This document shows, piece by piece, positions 28,527 through 36,788 of a stretch of 64,000 nt of DNA (position 1 is its first letter; each line of letters begins with the position of its first letter). A program made the translations under genes and the position numbers. Under the pieces are notes generated by a model. The model made no database searches, was not told where the DNA came from, and worked only from the letters and a program-made list of their open reading frames with translations. The DNA comes from Paraglaciecola sp. T6c (GTDB lineage Bacteria > Pseudomonadota > Gammaproteobacteria > Enterobacterales > Alteromonadaceae), in the NCBI RefSeq assembly GCF_000014225.1, contig NC_008228.1, forward strand, positions 2,418,001 through 2,482,000, in the 5' to 3' direction.

Positions 28527-30427
28527 GTTTATTACAACTTAAAAATGCCAGTATTATCTTCGGTCACCCACCTTTATTAAGTGGTGTCGAACTTGTCATT
28601 CAACCTGGTGAAAGAGTCTGTTTAGTAGGCCGTAATGGTTGCGGTAAGTCTACTTTGCTTAAAATTATTGCCGGTGAGCTAAAACTTGATGATGGCCAGC
28701 GCTTAGTTGGCAACCAAGTTAAAATTTCGCGTTTACCGCAAGATCCACCGCAAAGTGTAGAGTGCAGCTTATTTGATTATGTCGCTGAAGGCATGGCTGA
28801 GGTAGGGGAGCTACTTAAAGCCTACTTCCATCAGACGCATGTTATTGCAACAGATTACAGTGAAGCGCAAATGGACAAGTTGGAAAAGCTTCAGCAGCAA
28901 TTAGACCATCACAACGCCTGGCAGTTTGAACAAAAAATCATGCAGGTGTTAACCCAGTTAAAGCTAGACCCTGATCAGCAGTTATCTTCATTATCTGGTG
29001 GCTGGCGTCGTAAGGCTGCACTTGCCCGTGCCTTAGCGAATCAACCCGACATTTTATTATTGGATGAACCAACCAACCACCTTGATATTAGTATGATCAA
29101 GTGGTTAGAGAACACCGTACTGGATTACCAAGGTGCGGTTGTGTTTGTCAGCCATGACAGAGCGTTTATTCGTAATGTTGCCACCCGTATTGTTGATTTA
29201 GACCGTGGTCAGTTGGTCAGTTATCCAGGTAATTATCAAGAATACCTAGATAAAAAAGCCCACGATTTGGAAGTCGAAGAAACCCAGAATGCATTATTCG
29301 ATAAGAAGTTAAGCCAAGAAGAAGCATGGATCCGCCAAGGTGTGAAAGCACGCCGTACTCGCAATGAAGGGCGCGTTCGTGCACTGAAGGCTCTGCGCAA
29401 TGAGCGTAGCGAGAGGCGAGATGTTCAAGGCAGAGCGGTTGTTACCTTAGGACAAGGGCAAAATTCAGGCAAAATTATATTCGAAGCAGAGAACCTCAGT
29501 TATAAAATTGAGGATAAGAATATTGTCGACCATCTAGATTTTACCGTGTTTCGTGGTGACAAAATTGCACTTATTGGCCCCAATGGTTGCGGTAAAAGTA
29601 CGCTTATAAAATTGCTGCTTGAGCAACTAGAACCTTCATCAGGCACAGTCCGCTGTGGCACTAAAATAGATTTGGCTTATTTCGATCAGCATCGTTCACA
29701 GCTAGACGTATCACTAAAAGTGATTGATGCCATTGCTGATGGTAAGCGTGAAGTTGATATAAACGGTAACAGCAAGCATGTTATTAGCTATTTGCAAGAT
29801 TACTTGTTTACACCTGAAAGAGTTAATGTACCCGTCAGTTCTTTATCTGGGGGAGAAAAAAACCGCTTGTTGCTCGCTAAGCTCATGTTAAAGCCGAACA
29901 ACCTATTGATACTCGATGAACCCACCAATGACTTGGACGTGGAAACACTGGAGTTACTTGAAGACATCTTAGGCAACTATAAAGGCACGCTTATTTTGGT
30001 GAGCCACGATAGAGAGTTCGTTGACAATGTAGTGACCTCTAGTTTGTTTTTCGAAGGTGAGGGCAAGATCAAAGAGTTTGTTGGTGGTTATGCCGATATT
30101 TATCAATGGTATGCCGCCAATGCGGTCGCTAAAAAAGGAAATAAGGCTGAAACTTCTAAGCAAAGTGAGAGTCCTAAAACCAAGCCGAAAACCGTTCCTA
30201 GTAAAAAGCTATCGTATAAGCAGCAATTAGAACTCGAAAAATTACCGGTTTCTATCGATAAACTAGAGCGAGAGATAACGCAGTTACAGTCGCTCATTAG
30301 CGATGGAGATTTTTTCAAGCAAGATAACGATTCTACATCTAAAACATTGGCACAACTTGCTGATGCTGAAAGTAGCCTCAGTGAGGCATACGCTAGATGG
30401 GACGAACTTGAAGCATTAACTGAATAA
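28523..30427 (+). CDS. uup: ABC-F ATPase Uup
   Basis: A 634-aa ABC-F protein with two ATPase cassettes and no membrane segment. Cassette 1 has Walker A GRNGCGKST, signature LSGGW and Walker B LLLDEPTNHLD. Cassette 2 has GPNGCGKST, LSGGE and LLILDEPTNDLD. An inter-domain linker and a C-terminal coiled-coil DNA-binding region (about 545-634) are present, as in Uup. The start is the TTG at 28523 (MSLLQLKN), which overlaps the previous stop as TTGA and follows an AAGAGAG site; an upstream ATG would overlap heavily with the glutaredoxin-like gene. It is linked to ribosome function and to precise excision of transposons. Confidence 0.94.
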   Translation: MSLLQLKNASIIFGHPPLLSGVELVIQPGERVCLVGRNGCGKSTLLKIIAGELKLDDGQRLVGNQVKISRLPQDPPQSVECSLFDYVAEGMAEVGELLKAYFHQTHVIATDYSEAQMDKLEKLQQQLDHHNAWQFEQKIMQVLTQLKLDPDQQLSSLSGGWRRKAALARALANQPDILLLDEPTNHLDISMIKWLENTVLDYQGAVVFVSHDRAFIRNVATRIVDLDRGQLVSYPGNYQEYLDKKAHDLEVEETQNALFDKKLSQEEAWIRQGVKARRTRNEGRVRALKALRNERSERRDVQGRAVVTLGQGQNSGKIIFEAENLSYKIEDKNIVDHLDFTVFRGDKIALIGPNGCGKSTLIKLLLEQLEPSSGTVRCGTKIDLAYFDQHRSQLDVSLKVIDAIADGKREVDINGNSKHVISYLQDYLFTPERVNVPVSSLSGGEKNRLLLAKLMLKPNNLLILDEPTNDLDVETLELLEDILGNYKGTLILVSHDREFVDNVVTSSLFFEGEGKIKEFVGGYADIYQWYAANAVAKKGNKAETSKQSESPKTKPKTVPSKKLSYKQQLELEKLPVSIDKLEREITQLQSLISDGDFFKQDNDSTSKTLAQLADAESSLSEAYARWDELEALTE

Positions 30428-30457
30428 AACTAAATATAAAAGAAATCAGGATTTTAA

Positions 30458-32155
30458 ATGAATAAAACAAGACTGGCAGTATTCACACTTTCTGCATTGA
30501 CGATGTCCATGGCAAACGCTGCTCAATATACAGTGGTTGAGCTAGAAGCGAATGATAAAGGTGTGAATGTCTTCCCAACGGATATAAACGCCAGCGGGCA
30601 AATCGCTGTCAATGTTTCTACACCTTATAATCCGCCGATTGATGAAACGTTGATTGATTTTGACTCTCAATTGCTGATTGATAACCTAACCGATATCGAA
30701 GCGGCTAAAGTGGGTAACTATAACGACGCAGATTACATACTTTTATATGCCTTGATTACCGATAACCGTGAAGGGTTGACGACGCAACAAATTGCTAGTC
30801 GACATGCTTATCTAGAATCTGATGGTAGTGATATGTTTATTCCTGGCTTTGATGTCCTAGATACAGATAGCAACGAATATACCTTCAGTAATGATATAAC
30901 GGTGCGTGGTTTAAATGATGTAGGCACAACAGTCGGCAGTAGTTTTGATGTTTTCTACCCCCTTGATTACACATTAGAAGATGGCACCGAGTTAACTTAT
31001 GTTGTTAATGATTTCTATACCAGAGCATATGCCACAGTAAACAACACCACTGTTGAACTACCGCCAATTGACGATACCGCTGGGGGGGTGAGTGTTGCTT
31101 ATGATGTAAATAACAATAACCAAGTCGCAGGTTATAGCACTTCGTTGTTAAATTCGACCTCTTTGCAAACGTCTGTGGACAACTGCAACGATGATGACAT
31201 ACGTGCTGATGAGCCGGTTGAAGTGTGCCTAAGGCGTATCAACCTAGCTACCTCAACAAATGGTGAGAAAGCATTAGAGTTCAGCTTTCAGCGCCGCGCT
31301 ACTATTTGGCAGTTAGATAATCAAGGTCAGATCATCAGCACCAAAGAGCTTGGTTTGTTGTATACCCCAGAGGAAGATGACACTAATAGTTATGAAAGTA
31401 AGGCTTTGGCTATTAACGACAATGGAGTTGCAGTCGGTGAATCCCAGGATGAGTATCGGGACAGCGGTTTTATACGAACATTTGCCGCGGTTTTTGAAGG
31501 CGATACCGTTAAAGGTATTACTGATGATGAAGATTTTACCTCAAGCACGGCCACAGACATCAACAATAATGGTCTAGTGGTTGGCTCCGGTGTCAAGCAA
31601 GTGAATGGTATATCACGCAGTAAATTTTTTGTGCATGATATCAACACCGATGAAACCATTTTTCCAGAAGACTTCTTCTTAGGCTCCTCAAGCTTTGCTA
31701 CCGCAATTAATAACTCAGGTATTGTTGTGGGTCGAGGTGAGGTGGAAACGGGTGTATCAGCACGTAGAAGCAACGCATTTCGTTATGATACGAATACATC
31801 AGAGTTCGTTAACATGAACGATTTAATTCAATGTAACTCACCATACACTTTGGTGAATGCAACGGGCATCAATGATAATGGTGTGGTGACAGCATCAGCT
31901 TTAACGCGTGTACCTTCCAAAAATATTTTGGGGGAGACATTACTAGACAGCAATGGTGACGAAGTTATAGTTGATAAAGTCATCAGTGTTCGCCTTGAGC
32001 CAATAATGGGTGGGACCGTTGAAGATTGTGATGTGACTGAGCCTGGAGAAGACCCTAGTGACGGTAATGATTCAGACCGTAAAGGTGCAGGTTTTGGTGT
32101 GCTATCACTTTTCGGTTTAGTGGTTGTGGCAATCCGCAGACGTTTTAAAGCGTAG
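30458..32155 (+). CDS. DUF3466 family exported protein with C-terminal sorting-like tail
   Basis: A 565-aa protein with a signal peptide (about 1-22, MANAA). The body has repeated DINxxGxxVG-type blades, for example DINASGQIAV, GLNDVGTTVGSS, AINDNGVAVGES, DINNNGLVVGSG and GINDNGVVTASA. The C-terminus has a short acidic/Ser linker, a glycine-containing segment, one hydrophobic helix and RRRFKA, the layout of GlyGly-CTERM/rhombosortase-type tails. The same gene sits between uup and rmf/fabA in other marine gammaproteobacteria. It is probably cell-surface or outer-membrane linked; function unknown. Confidence 0.82.
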   Translation: MNKTRLAVFTLSALTMSMANAAQYTVVELEANDKGVNVFPTDINASGQIAVNVSTPYNPPIDETLIDFDSQLLIDNLTDIEAAKVGNYNDADYILLYALITDNREGLTTQQIASRHAYLESDGSDMFIPGFDVLDTDSNEYTFSNDITVRGLNDVGTTVGSSFDVFYPLDYTLEDGTELTYVVNDFYTRAYATVNNTTVELPPIDDTAGGVSVAYDVNNNNQVAGYSTSLLNSTSLQTSVDNCNDDDIRADEPVEVCLRRINLATSTNGEKALEFSFQRRATIWQLDNQGQIISTKELGLLYTPEEDDTNSYESKALAINDNGVAVGESQDEYRDSGFIRTFAAVFEGDTVKGITDDEDFTSSTATDINNNGLVVGSGVKQVNGISRSKFFVHDINTDETIFPEDFFLGSSSFATAINNSGIVVGRGEVETGVSARRSNAFRYDTNTSEFVNMNDLIQCNSPYTLVNATGINDNGVVTASALTRVPSKNILGETLLDSNGDEVIVDKVISVRLEPIMGGTVEDCDVTEPGEDPSDGNDSDRKGAGFGVLSLFGLVVVAIRRRFKA

Positions 32156-32174
32156 AGAAAAATACACCTCTGTG

Positions 32175-32199
32175 AAGCCCGCATCTAGCGGGCTTTTTT
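32175..32199 (+). terminator. Terminator after DUF3466 gene
   Basis: AAGCCCGC-ATCTA-GCGGGCTT followed by TTTT: an 8-bp GC-rich stem with U-tail. The following 220 bp up to rmf is AT-rich leader without another gene. Confidence 0.93.
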
Positions 32200-32419
32200 A
32201 TGCCTATATGACATTACTATTACAAAAAATCATAAGCAGTACCTTTGCTATTCTAAATAGATTTAATGAAAATATTCAATAAAATTCAATTGGTTACCTA
32301 TTAATAGGTATTAAGATCAACAAACACTATTGAACCAAAAAGGCAGTTCAACTATCTCTATACACGTGCTTATTTAAAGTACGATTTCAGATAGCTACGT
32401 AAAAAGGAAACTCGATTAA

Positions 32420-32593
32420 ATGAAGAGACAAAAGAGAGACAAACTTTCCAGAGCGCATTCAAAAGGGTACCACGCTGGCATATCCGGCAAATCTAAAGAA
32501 ATATGTCCATTTCAAGCTTCAGAAGCTCGTTCAGAATGGTTAGGAGGGTGGCGCGAAGCGATGGGAGACCGAAGCTTTGGCCTTAAACTCTAG
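32420..32593 (+). CDS. rmf: Ribosome modulation factor RMF
   Basis: A short gene of 57 codons read directly from the sequence. It begins MKRQKRDKLSRAHSKGYHAG, contains SKEICPFQ and ends with WLGGWREAMGDRSFGLKL, closely following E. coli RMF (55 aa). RMF dimerises 70S ribosomes into inactive 100S particles in stationary phase or starvation. It is very basic and cytoplasmic. An AAAGGAAA site lies 10 bp before the ATG. Long AT-rich leader (about 220 bp) suits growth-phase control, and rmf next to fabA is the conserved order. Confidence 0.97.
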   Translation: MKRQKRDKLSRAHSKGYHAGISGKSKEICPFQASEARSEWLGGWREAMGDRSFGLKL

Positions 32594-32601
32594 TCAATTT
32601 T

Positions 32602-32627
32602 AGCCCCTAATGGGGCTTTATCATTTT
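32602..32627 (+). terminator. Terminator after rmf
   Basis: AGCCCC-TAAT-GGGGCT followed by TTATCATTTT, 8 bp after the rmf stop. Confidence 0.85.
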
Positions 32628-32638
32628 AACGAGGCAAT

Positions 32639-32663
32639 AAAAAAGCGCGTTATATAAACGCGC
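32639..32663 (-). terminator. Terminator of fabA (minus strand)
   Basis: Read on the minus strand: GCGCG-TTTATATAA-CGCGC followed by TTTTTTATT, 37 bp beyond the fabA stop. The rmf and fabA terminators converge here. Confidence 0.85.
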
Positions 32664-32699
32664 AATTTAGAGGCACAGGATTAGTTCACCAGAATGAAA

Positions 32700-33218
32700 T
32701 TAGAAATTGCTGGTATCTTGGAACAAACCTACTTTTAGATCTTTCGCTTGATAGATAACGCGTCCATCTACAGACACTTCACCATCACCGATACCCATAA
32801 ATAATTTACGTTTAATGACACGCTTCATATCGATTTTATAGGTTACTTTCTTAGCGGTTGGCAGAATTTGACCAGAGAACTTTACTTCACCCACACCTAG
32901 CGCACGGCCTTTGCCCGGTCCGCCACACCAACCTAAAAAGAAACCAACTAATTGCCACATAGCGTCCAGGCCTAGACATCCAGGCATAACAGGATCGCCG
33001 GGGAAGTGACAGTCAAAGAACCATAGATCTGGCGTAATATCTAATTCAGCAATAATGACCCCTTTTCCGTGCTCTCCGTCTTCTTCAGATATTTTGACGA
33101 TACGATCCATCATTAACATATTAGGGGCGGGTAGTTGGCTATTGCCTGGGCCAAATAACTCACCTCGACTACAGGCCAATAATTCTTCTTTTGTAAAACT
33201 GTCTTGGTTGATTGTCAT
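32700..33218 (-). CDS. fabA: 3-hydroxydecanoyl-ACP dehydratase/isomerase FabA
   Basis: The 172-aa hot-dog-fold enzyme makes trans-2- and cis-3-decenoyl-ACP and so begins unsaturated fatty acid synthesis. The active-site histidine is His71 in [12 protein letters not shown] and the acid is Asp85 in [10 protein letters not shown], at positions equal to E. coli His70/Asp84. Cytoplasmic dimer. Its promoter contains a FabR-like palindrome between the -35 and -10 boxes, implying control by membrane fluidity. Confidence 0.97.
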   Translation of the reverse strand: MTINQDSFTKEELLACSRGELFGPGNSQLPAPNMLMMDRIVKISEEDGEHGKGVIIAELDITPDLWFFDCHFPGDPVMPGCLGLDAMWQLVGFFLGWCGGPGKGRALGVGEVKFSGQILPTAKKVTYKIDMKRVIKRKLFMGIGDGEVSVDGRVIYQAKDLKVGLFQDTSNF

Positions 33219-33249
33219 AGTATTCCGAGTTTAATATTTGAAAGGACGT

Positions 33250-33278
33250 AATTTAGCGAACAGTTGTACGCTAAACAA
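33250..33278 (-). promoter_or_regulatory. fabA promoter with FabR-like operator in the spacer
   Basis: On the minus strand TTGTTT and TAAATT are separated by exactly 17 nt, and the palindrome AGCGTACA-AC-TGTTCGCT (33255-33272; one mismatched pair) fills that spacer. The half-site AGCGTACA is the known FabR-type motif of fabA/fabB promoters. The start codon is about 32 bp further on. Binding would block RNA polymerase. The regulator is inferred, not seen in the window. Confidence 0.6.
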
Positions 33279-33352
33279 CTCTGAACAGTGAATTATTTTA
33301 CATCTTTGTCATAGTAAAGGATGATAACCACGAAATTATCCTCCTTTTAATA

Positions 33353-33622
33353 GTGAAAAATGACACCCAAATGAAAAACCCTAAAATGGTTGCCAACGCA
33401 GAAAAGCAACGCAGATTCAGAGAAAGACAGAAAGAACAGGGAAAACAGCAAGTTCGCGGCTACGTTTCCCCCCAAGGCATGGAAAGCTATAAAGAATTAT
33501 CTGCTAAGACTGGATGGTCTGATAGTGAGCTGTTATCCAATGCGTTACGCATAACCTATGCAGCCTACAAGTGTGGGCAAATAAAGCTCTTAAATGAGTG
33601 GCTCAAAGATAACGATAAGTAA
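33353..33622 (+). CDS. Hypothetical small protein, basic N-terminus, possible DNA-binding
   Basis: An 89-aa protein (GTG 33353; an ATG at 33371 would give 83 aa). The first third is basic (EKQRRFRERQKEQGKQQVRG), then comes a strand-like RGYVSPQGMESYKEL and two predicted helices. The layout of strand plus helices recalls ribbon-helix-helix regulators, but I cannot assign a family. No obvious toxin partner is nearby. It is divergent from fabA, with which it shares an upstream region of about 130 bp. Confidence 0.55.
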   Translation: MKNDTQMKNPKMVANAEKQRRFRERQKEQGKQQVRGYVSPQGMESYKELSAKTGWSDSELLSNALRITYAAYKCGQIKLLNEWLKDNDK

Positions 33623-33864
33623 TCCCGCTATACCGTGTAAATAACCTCTGTAAGAATTCTCGTTTTGCTGCTCGAGTCTGCTTTAGGTGCCTTTTACTTA
33701 TTTTTATTCCTGGAGTGTGGCTCGCCGGTCAAACGAGCAAAGAATTGTGGTGTAAGAAATCAAATAGATAAGCATTTTAGTGATTGGCCCGTCATGATTA
33801 GAGACTCAATGCCAAGAGTGCTCTGATTATGGAGCACACTTTTGTACGCTGTTCGTATACCACT

Positions 33865-33903
33865 GCCAGTAAATAATTAACCACTGGAACATTATTTATT
33901 GGC
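33865..33903. repeat. 13-bp inverted repeat near the YchJ-like gene 3' end
   Basis: GCCAGTAAATAAT and ATTATTTATTGGC are separated by 13 nt and pair over 13 bp with one G-T. It lies 17 bp beyond the stop of the minus-strand YchJ-like gene and could be its transcript-end hairpin, but there is no T-run. The stretch 33623-33864 shows nothing else that I can support. Confidence 0.5.
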
Positions 33904-33919
33904 ATTAATATTAGGTGTG

Positions 33920-34396
33920 TTAAAGACAACACTTTTTATATTTCTTACCACTGCCACACAAACATAGATCGTTGCGTTGTGGCTTATATAAACCACCATC
34001 TTCGAACAAGGTACCATTGTCGTAGCGCCACAGATTGTTTTCCCGATAGAAAGTCGAGCGTTCGTGCAATTTATATTTCGTATCGTTTACTTGATAGTAG
34101 GCGACAAATTCAACTTGCCCGCTGAGATCATCTTTACGGGTCTGCGTGTTCAGCACATCAAGTCGTAACCACTGCGTTTCATTTCCGCCTCGCTGCAGGT
34201 CTTCAAGTGTCAACGATTCACGCTGATTGACAGTGTAAGTATCTAATACGTATTGGTAGTTGCTGGTTGCGTATGCACTGTAACGCGAACGCATGAGTTG
34301 TTCAGGTGTATCAGGAGAGCTCAAACCTTGTAGGTAAGGTTTGCAGCACTGCTCATAGCGAAGACCGCTATGACAAAAACACAGATGTAAATTCAT
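33920..34396 (-). CDS. YchJ family protein with SEC-C motifs
   Basis: The 158-aa protein has cysteine clusters at both ends: N-terminal CFCHSGLRYEQCC and C-terminal CLCGSGKKYKKCC, the latter the zinc-binding SEC-C motif. The middle is the NTF2-like UPF0225/YchJ domain (PEQLMRSRYSAYA...YVLDTYT). Metal binding is expected; the function is unknown. It starts at ATG 34396. Family membership is clear from the two metal motifs and the MRSRYSAY signature. Confidence 0.88.
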   Translation of the reverse strand: MNLHLCFCHSGLRYEQCCKPYLQGLSSPDTPEQLMRSRYSAYATSNYQYVLDTYTVNQRESLTLEDLQRGGNETQWLRLDVLNTQTRKDDLSGQVEFVAYYQVNDTKYKLHERSTFYRENNLWRYDNGTLFEDGGLYKPQRNDLCLCGSGKKYKKCCL

Positions 34397-34604
34397 TAAT
34401 CTAAATTATCAGCCTCTAGTGAGCTGATCCCTCTAACGCGTTATTTTCAATATGAGCTGATCATACACGGTTAGAGACTAAAAATAGCCCATGACCTTAA
34501 CTTATAAAAATTCTAGCCAGCACAAGCGAATCACTATAGGTGTATCGGCTTGCAAGATTATCTTGCTCCAATCGTTACCCAGTTACACGAAACAACAAAC
34601 GAGC

Positions 34605-34988
34605 TCAGCTATTCAGCCAAGGTCCTCTTACAACGTCGCCGTGGGCATGGGTCATGACGTTTACTAGATTAACATTGTGTAGAACACAAAGCTGGCTAAG
34701 GCGAGCCTGACTCATCTCATCTAGCACTACATGCTCAACGAATATATTGGCACATTGGCCGCAAGTAATTAATTTTTCTAGCCACATGACTAATTGCTCA
34801 GGGCTAGGCATGTTGAGTTTAATGCAATGCTCATCCGCTTGCTTGAATGCAATTTTATCTGCAATAAGATAAGACCACTTCGCCTTATCTGCACTATTGT
34901 GTATGGCTTGTAACCGTTGCTGATTGAAAACCGAAACGCTATCGAAGTGACTGGATTTAGAGACTGATATTGCGTGTACGCTCGCCAT
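34605..34988 (-). CDS. SulA-like SOS cell-division inhibitor
   Basis: A 127-aa cytoplasmic protein with no signal peptide. It shows a SulA-like pattern: a WSYLIADK strand, a helix with LNMPSPEQLVMWLEKLITCGQCANIFVEH, then LSQLCVLHNVNLVNVMTH and a C-terminal RGPW. Similarity to E. coli SulA is weak by eye. The upstream region supports the call: a perfect CTGT-N8-ACAG LexA box at 34999-35014 and a near-perfect one at 35035-35050. SulA binds FtsZ and blocks Z-ring assembly after DNA damage. It could instead be another small LexA-controlled RecA-fold protein. Confidence 0.62.
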   Translation of the reverse strand: MASVHAISVSKSSHFDSVSVFNQQRLQAIHNSADKAKWSYLIADKIAFKQADEHCIKLNMPSPEQLVMWLEKLITCGQCANIFVEHVVLDEMSQARLSQLCVLHNVNLVNVMTHAHGDVVRGPWLNS

Positions 34989-34998
34989 GTGTTTATGC

Positions 34999-35014
34999 CT
35001 GTTTGTTTATACAG
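34999..35014 (-). promoter_or_regulatory. LexA box upstream of SulA-like gene
   Basis: CTGTTTGTTTATACAG matches CTGT-N8-ACAG with an AT-rich centre, 11 bp before the start codon of the minus-strand gene. Confidence 0.8.
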
Positions 35015-35034
35015 TGGTTGAGGTAACAATAGTA

Positions 35035-35050
35035 CTGTATAAAAATACAT
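35035..35050 (-). promoter_or_regulatory. Second LexA-like box
   Basis: CTGTATAAAAATACAT differs from CTGT-N8-ACAG at one outer base. Tandem boxes 20 bp apart suggest tight SOS repression. It also lies just past the end of msrQ. Confidence 0.6.
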
Positions 35051-35055
35051 GCAAG

Positions 35056-35703
35056 TTATTTCTTTCTAATTTGGTTGCTTTTTATTCGCTTTTTAAACCA
35101 CCGCTTAAGCTTATCTTGTCTATAGGCCAGTAAAAAAGCGGTCAATACCATATAAATTGTAGGCTCTAATATGGCTGACTTAACGGACCATAAAAAATGT
35201 ATCGATACTAGAATCGCTGCTAAATACACCCAGTTATGCAGACCTTGCCAGTGTTTACCTAATCTTCGCTGTGCTTTTTTAGTGGATGTGAGCGCTAACG
35301 CTAGCAGAATAAGCCAACCAGCAAAGCCTAGGGTGATGTATGGGCGCTTCACTATTTCACTTACCAGTAGGGGCCAGTCAAGTTGTAAGTCGAACAACAC
35401 GTAACTAGCGATATGGGCTAGCGCATAAGTGAAGCTGTATAACCCCAGAAGTCTACGAACATGCATTAATGGACCTTGTTTTAAAAAACGCGCTAAAGGG
35501 GTCACTAGCAATGAAAGCAGCAGTAATTTAAATGCACCTAAGCCAGTAAAATGCAGTAATGCGCTGACAGGATCCCCCCCTAATTCATCATTAAAGGCAT
35601 GAAAAAAGGTTAATAATAATGGAACGAGCGCGCTCGAATGAATAATCAACTTTAACCAGGGCAGGTGTGCAGGTTTAAGTTTAAAAAAATGTAGTTGCGC
35701 CAT
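35056..35703 (-). CDS. msrQ: MsrQ, haem-binding membrane subunit of MsrPQ
   Basis: A 215-aa polytopic membrane protein (about six helices) of the YedZ/ferric-reductase-like family. Conserved histidines occur in helices, for example ALLHFTGLGAFKLL, SFTYALAHIASYVLF and HWQGLHNWVYLAAILVSIHFLW. It passes electrons from the quinone pool to periplasmic MsrP. Its ATG overlaps the msrP stop by one base, so the pair is co-translated. Confidence 0.94.
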   Translation of the reverse strand: MAQLHFFKLKPAHLPWLKLIIHSSALVPLLLTFFHAFNDELGGDPVSALLHFTGLGAFKLLLLSLLVTPLARFLKQGPLMHVRRLLGLYSFTYALAHIASYVLFDLQLDWPLLVSEIVKRPYITLGFAGWLILLALALTSTKKAQRRLGKHWQGLHNWVYLAAILVSIHFLWSVKSAILEPTIYMVLTAFLLAYRQDKLKRWFKKRIKSNQIRKK

Positions 35704-36701
35704 TAAAAATGCTTTCTTAGATCCATGCCTTGATATAAAGCAGCGACTTCTTCGTAGCCATTAAACATCTTAGTATCAATTCTATTTCTGGAGAATAAAC
35801 CAGCACCGCTAATGCGTCTCTCGCTGGCTTGGCTCCAACGGGGATGATCAACATTAGGGTTAACATTTGCGTAAAAGCCGTACTCGTTAGCTGCTAACCG
35901 GTTCCAGCTTGTAGGCGGGCGCTTATCCGTTAGACGGATCCGGGTAATAGATTTAATACTTTTGAAGCCGTATTTCCATGGCACGACTAATCTAATTGGC
36001 GCGCCATTTTGGGCTGGCAGTGTTTTGCCGTAAAGACCTACCGAGAGTATGGTGAGGGGGTGCATCGCTTCGTCTATCCGTAAACCTTCAATATAGGGGT
36101 AGTCTATTCCTCCTCCAGCAAAACGACTCCTTTGGCCAGGCATTTGTTCAGGATCGTATAAGGTCTCAAATGCGACGTATTTTGCTGAGCTCAAGGGTTT
36201 GGCTTTTTTTATCAAAGAAGCCAGAGAGAAACCAACCCAAGGCACGACCATTGACCATGCTTCTACGCAGCGTAAACGGTATATCCGTTCTTCTAACGGA
36301 AAACGCTTAAATAAATCATCATAATCTAACGTAAAGGGCGTTTCGGCCAACCCTTCGATACTCAGTCGCCAAGGATTAACCTTAAACTGCTGCGCATTTT
36401 CCACGGGGTCAGACTTACTGGTACCAAATTCGTAAAAATTATTGTGAGAAATGATTTTTTCTTCAGGCGTTAACGTGGTACTGGTTTTTTTAGGGGAGGC
36501 CGAAAAGCTAAGTTTTTCAGTTTTGAACGTTTCAGCATCGTCACCACCGAAAAAGCTCGCACGAGCGGGTGTGCTGGTAAGCAGCGCTGAAGCGCCCATA
36601 AAGCCCATAGATTTAATAATGTCGCGTCTTTGGTTGTATACGCTTTCGTCTGTTATCTGGTTTTCACGGATAACACTTGCTTTCGGGGTTTTGATTAACA
36701 T
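35703..36701 (-). CDS. msrP: MsrP, periplasmic methionine sulfoxide reductase (molybdoenzyme)
   Basis: The 332-aa protein has a twin-arginine signal (Arg25-Arg26 in [12 protein letters not shown]), so it is exported folded with its molybdopterin cofactor. The molybdenum-ligating cysteine is Cys145 in [15 protein letters not shown]. The rest matches the sulfite-oxidase-like YedY fold, including [16 protein letters not shown]. It repairs oxidised methionines of envelope proteins using electrons from MsrQ, the next gene. Confidence 0.95.
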   Translation of the reverse strand: MLIKTPKASVIRENQITDESVYNQRRDIIKSMGFMGASALLTSTPARASFFGGDDAETFKTEKLSFSASPKKTSTTLTPEEKIISHNNFYEFGTSKSDPVENAQQFKVNPWRLSIEGLAETPFTLDYDDLFKRFPLEERIYRLRCVEAWSMVVPWVGFSLASLIKKAKPLSSAKYVAFETLYDPEQMPGQRSRFAGGGIDYPYIEGLRIDEAMHPLTILSVGLYGKTLPAQNGAPIRLVVPWKYGFKSIKSITRIRLTDKRPPTSWNRLAANEYGFYANVNPNVDHPRWSQASERRISGAGLFSRNRIDTKMFNGYEEVAALYQGMDLRKHF

Positions 36702-36788
36702 ATCGGCCTTAATTCAACATAAACCATACTGATTACTACTTAAGACAATGAATTAAGACCAAAAATTTCAATTGTTTTTATCTAGGTG

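Noticed and set aside
34490-34666. A 58-codon plus-strand ORF
   Set aside because: It overlaps the end of the LexA-controlled SulA-like gene and has no ribosome-binding site.
34790-35050. An overlapping minus-strand frame beginning MYFYTVLLL
   Set aside because: It shares DNA with the SulA-like gene and its LexA boxes; no family resemblance.
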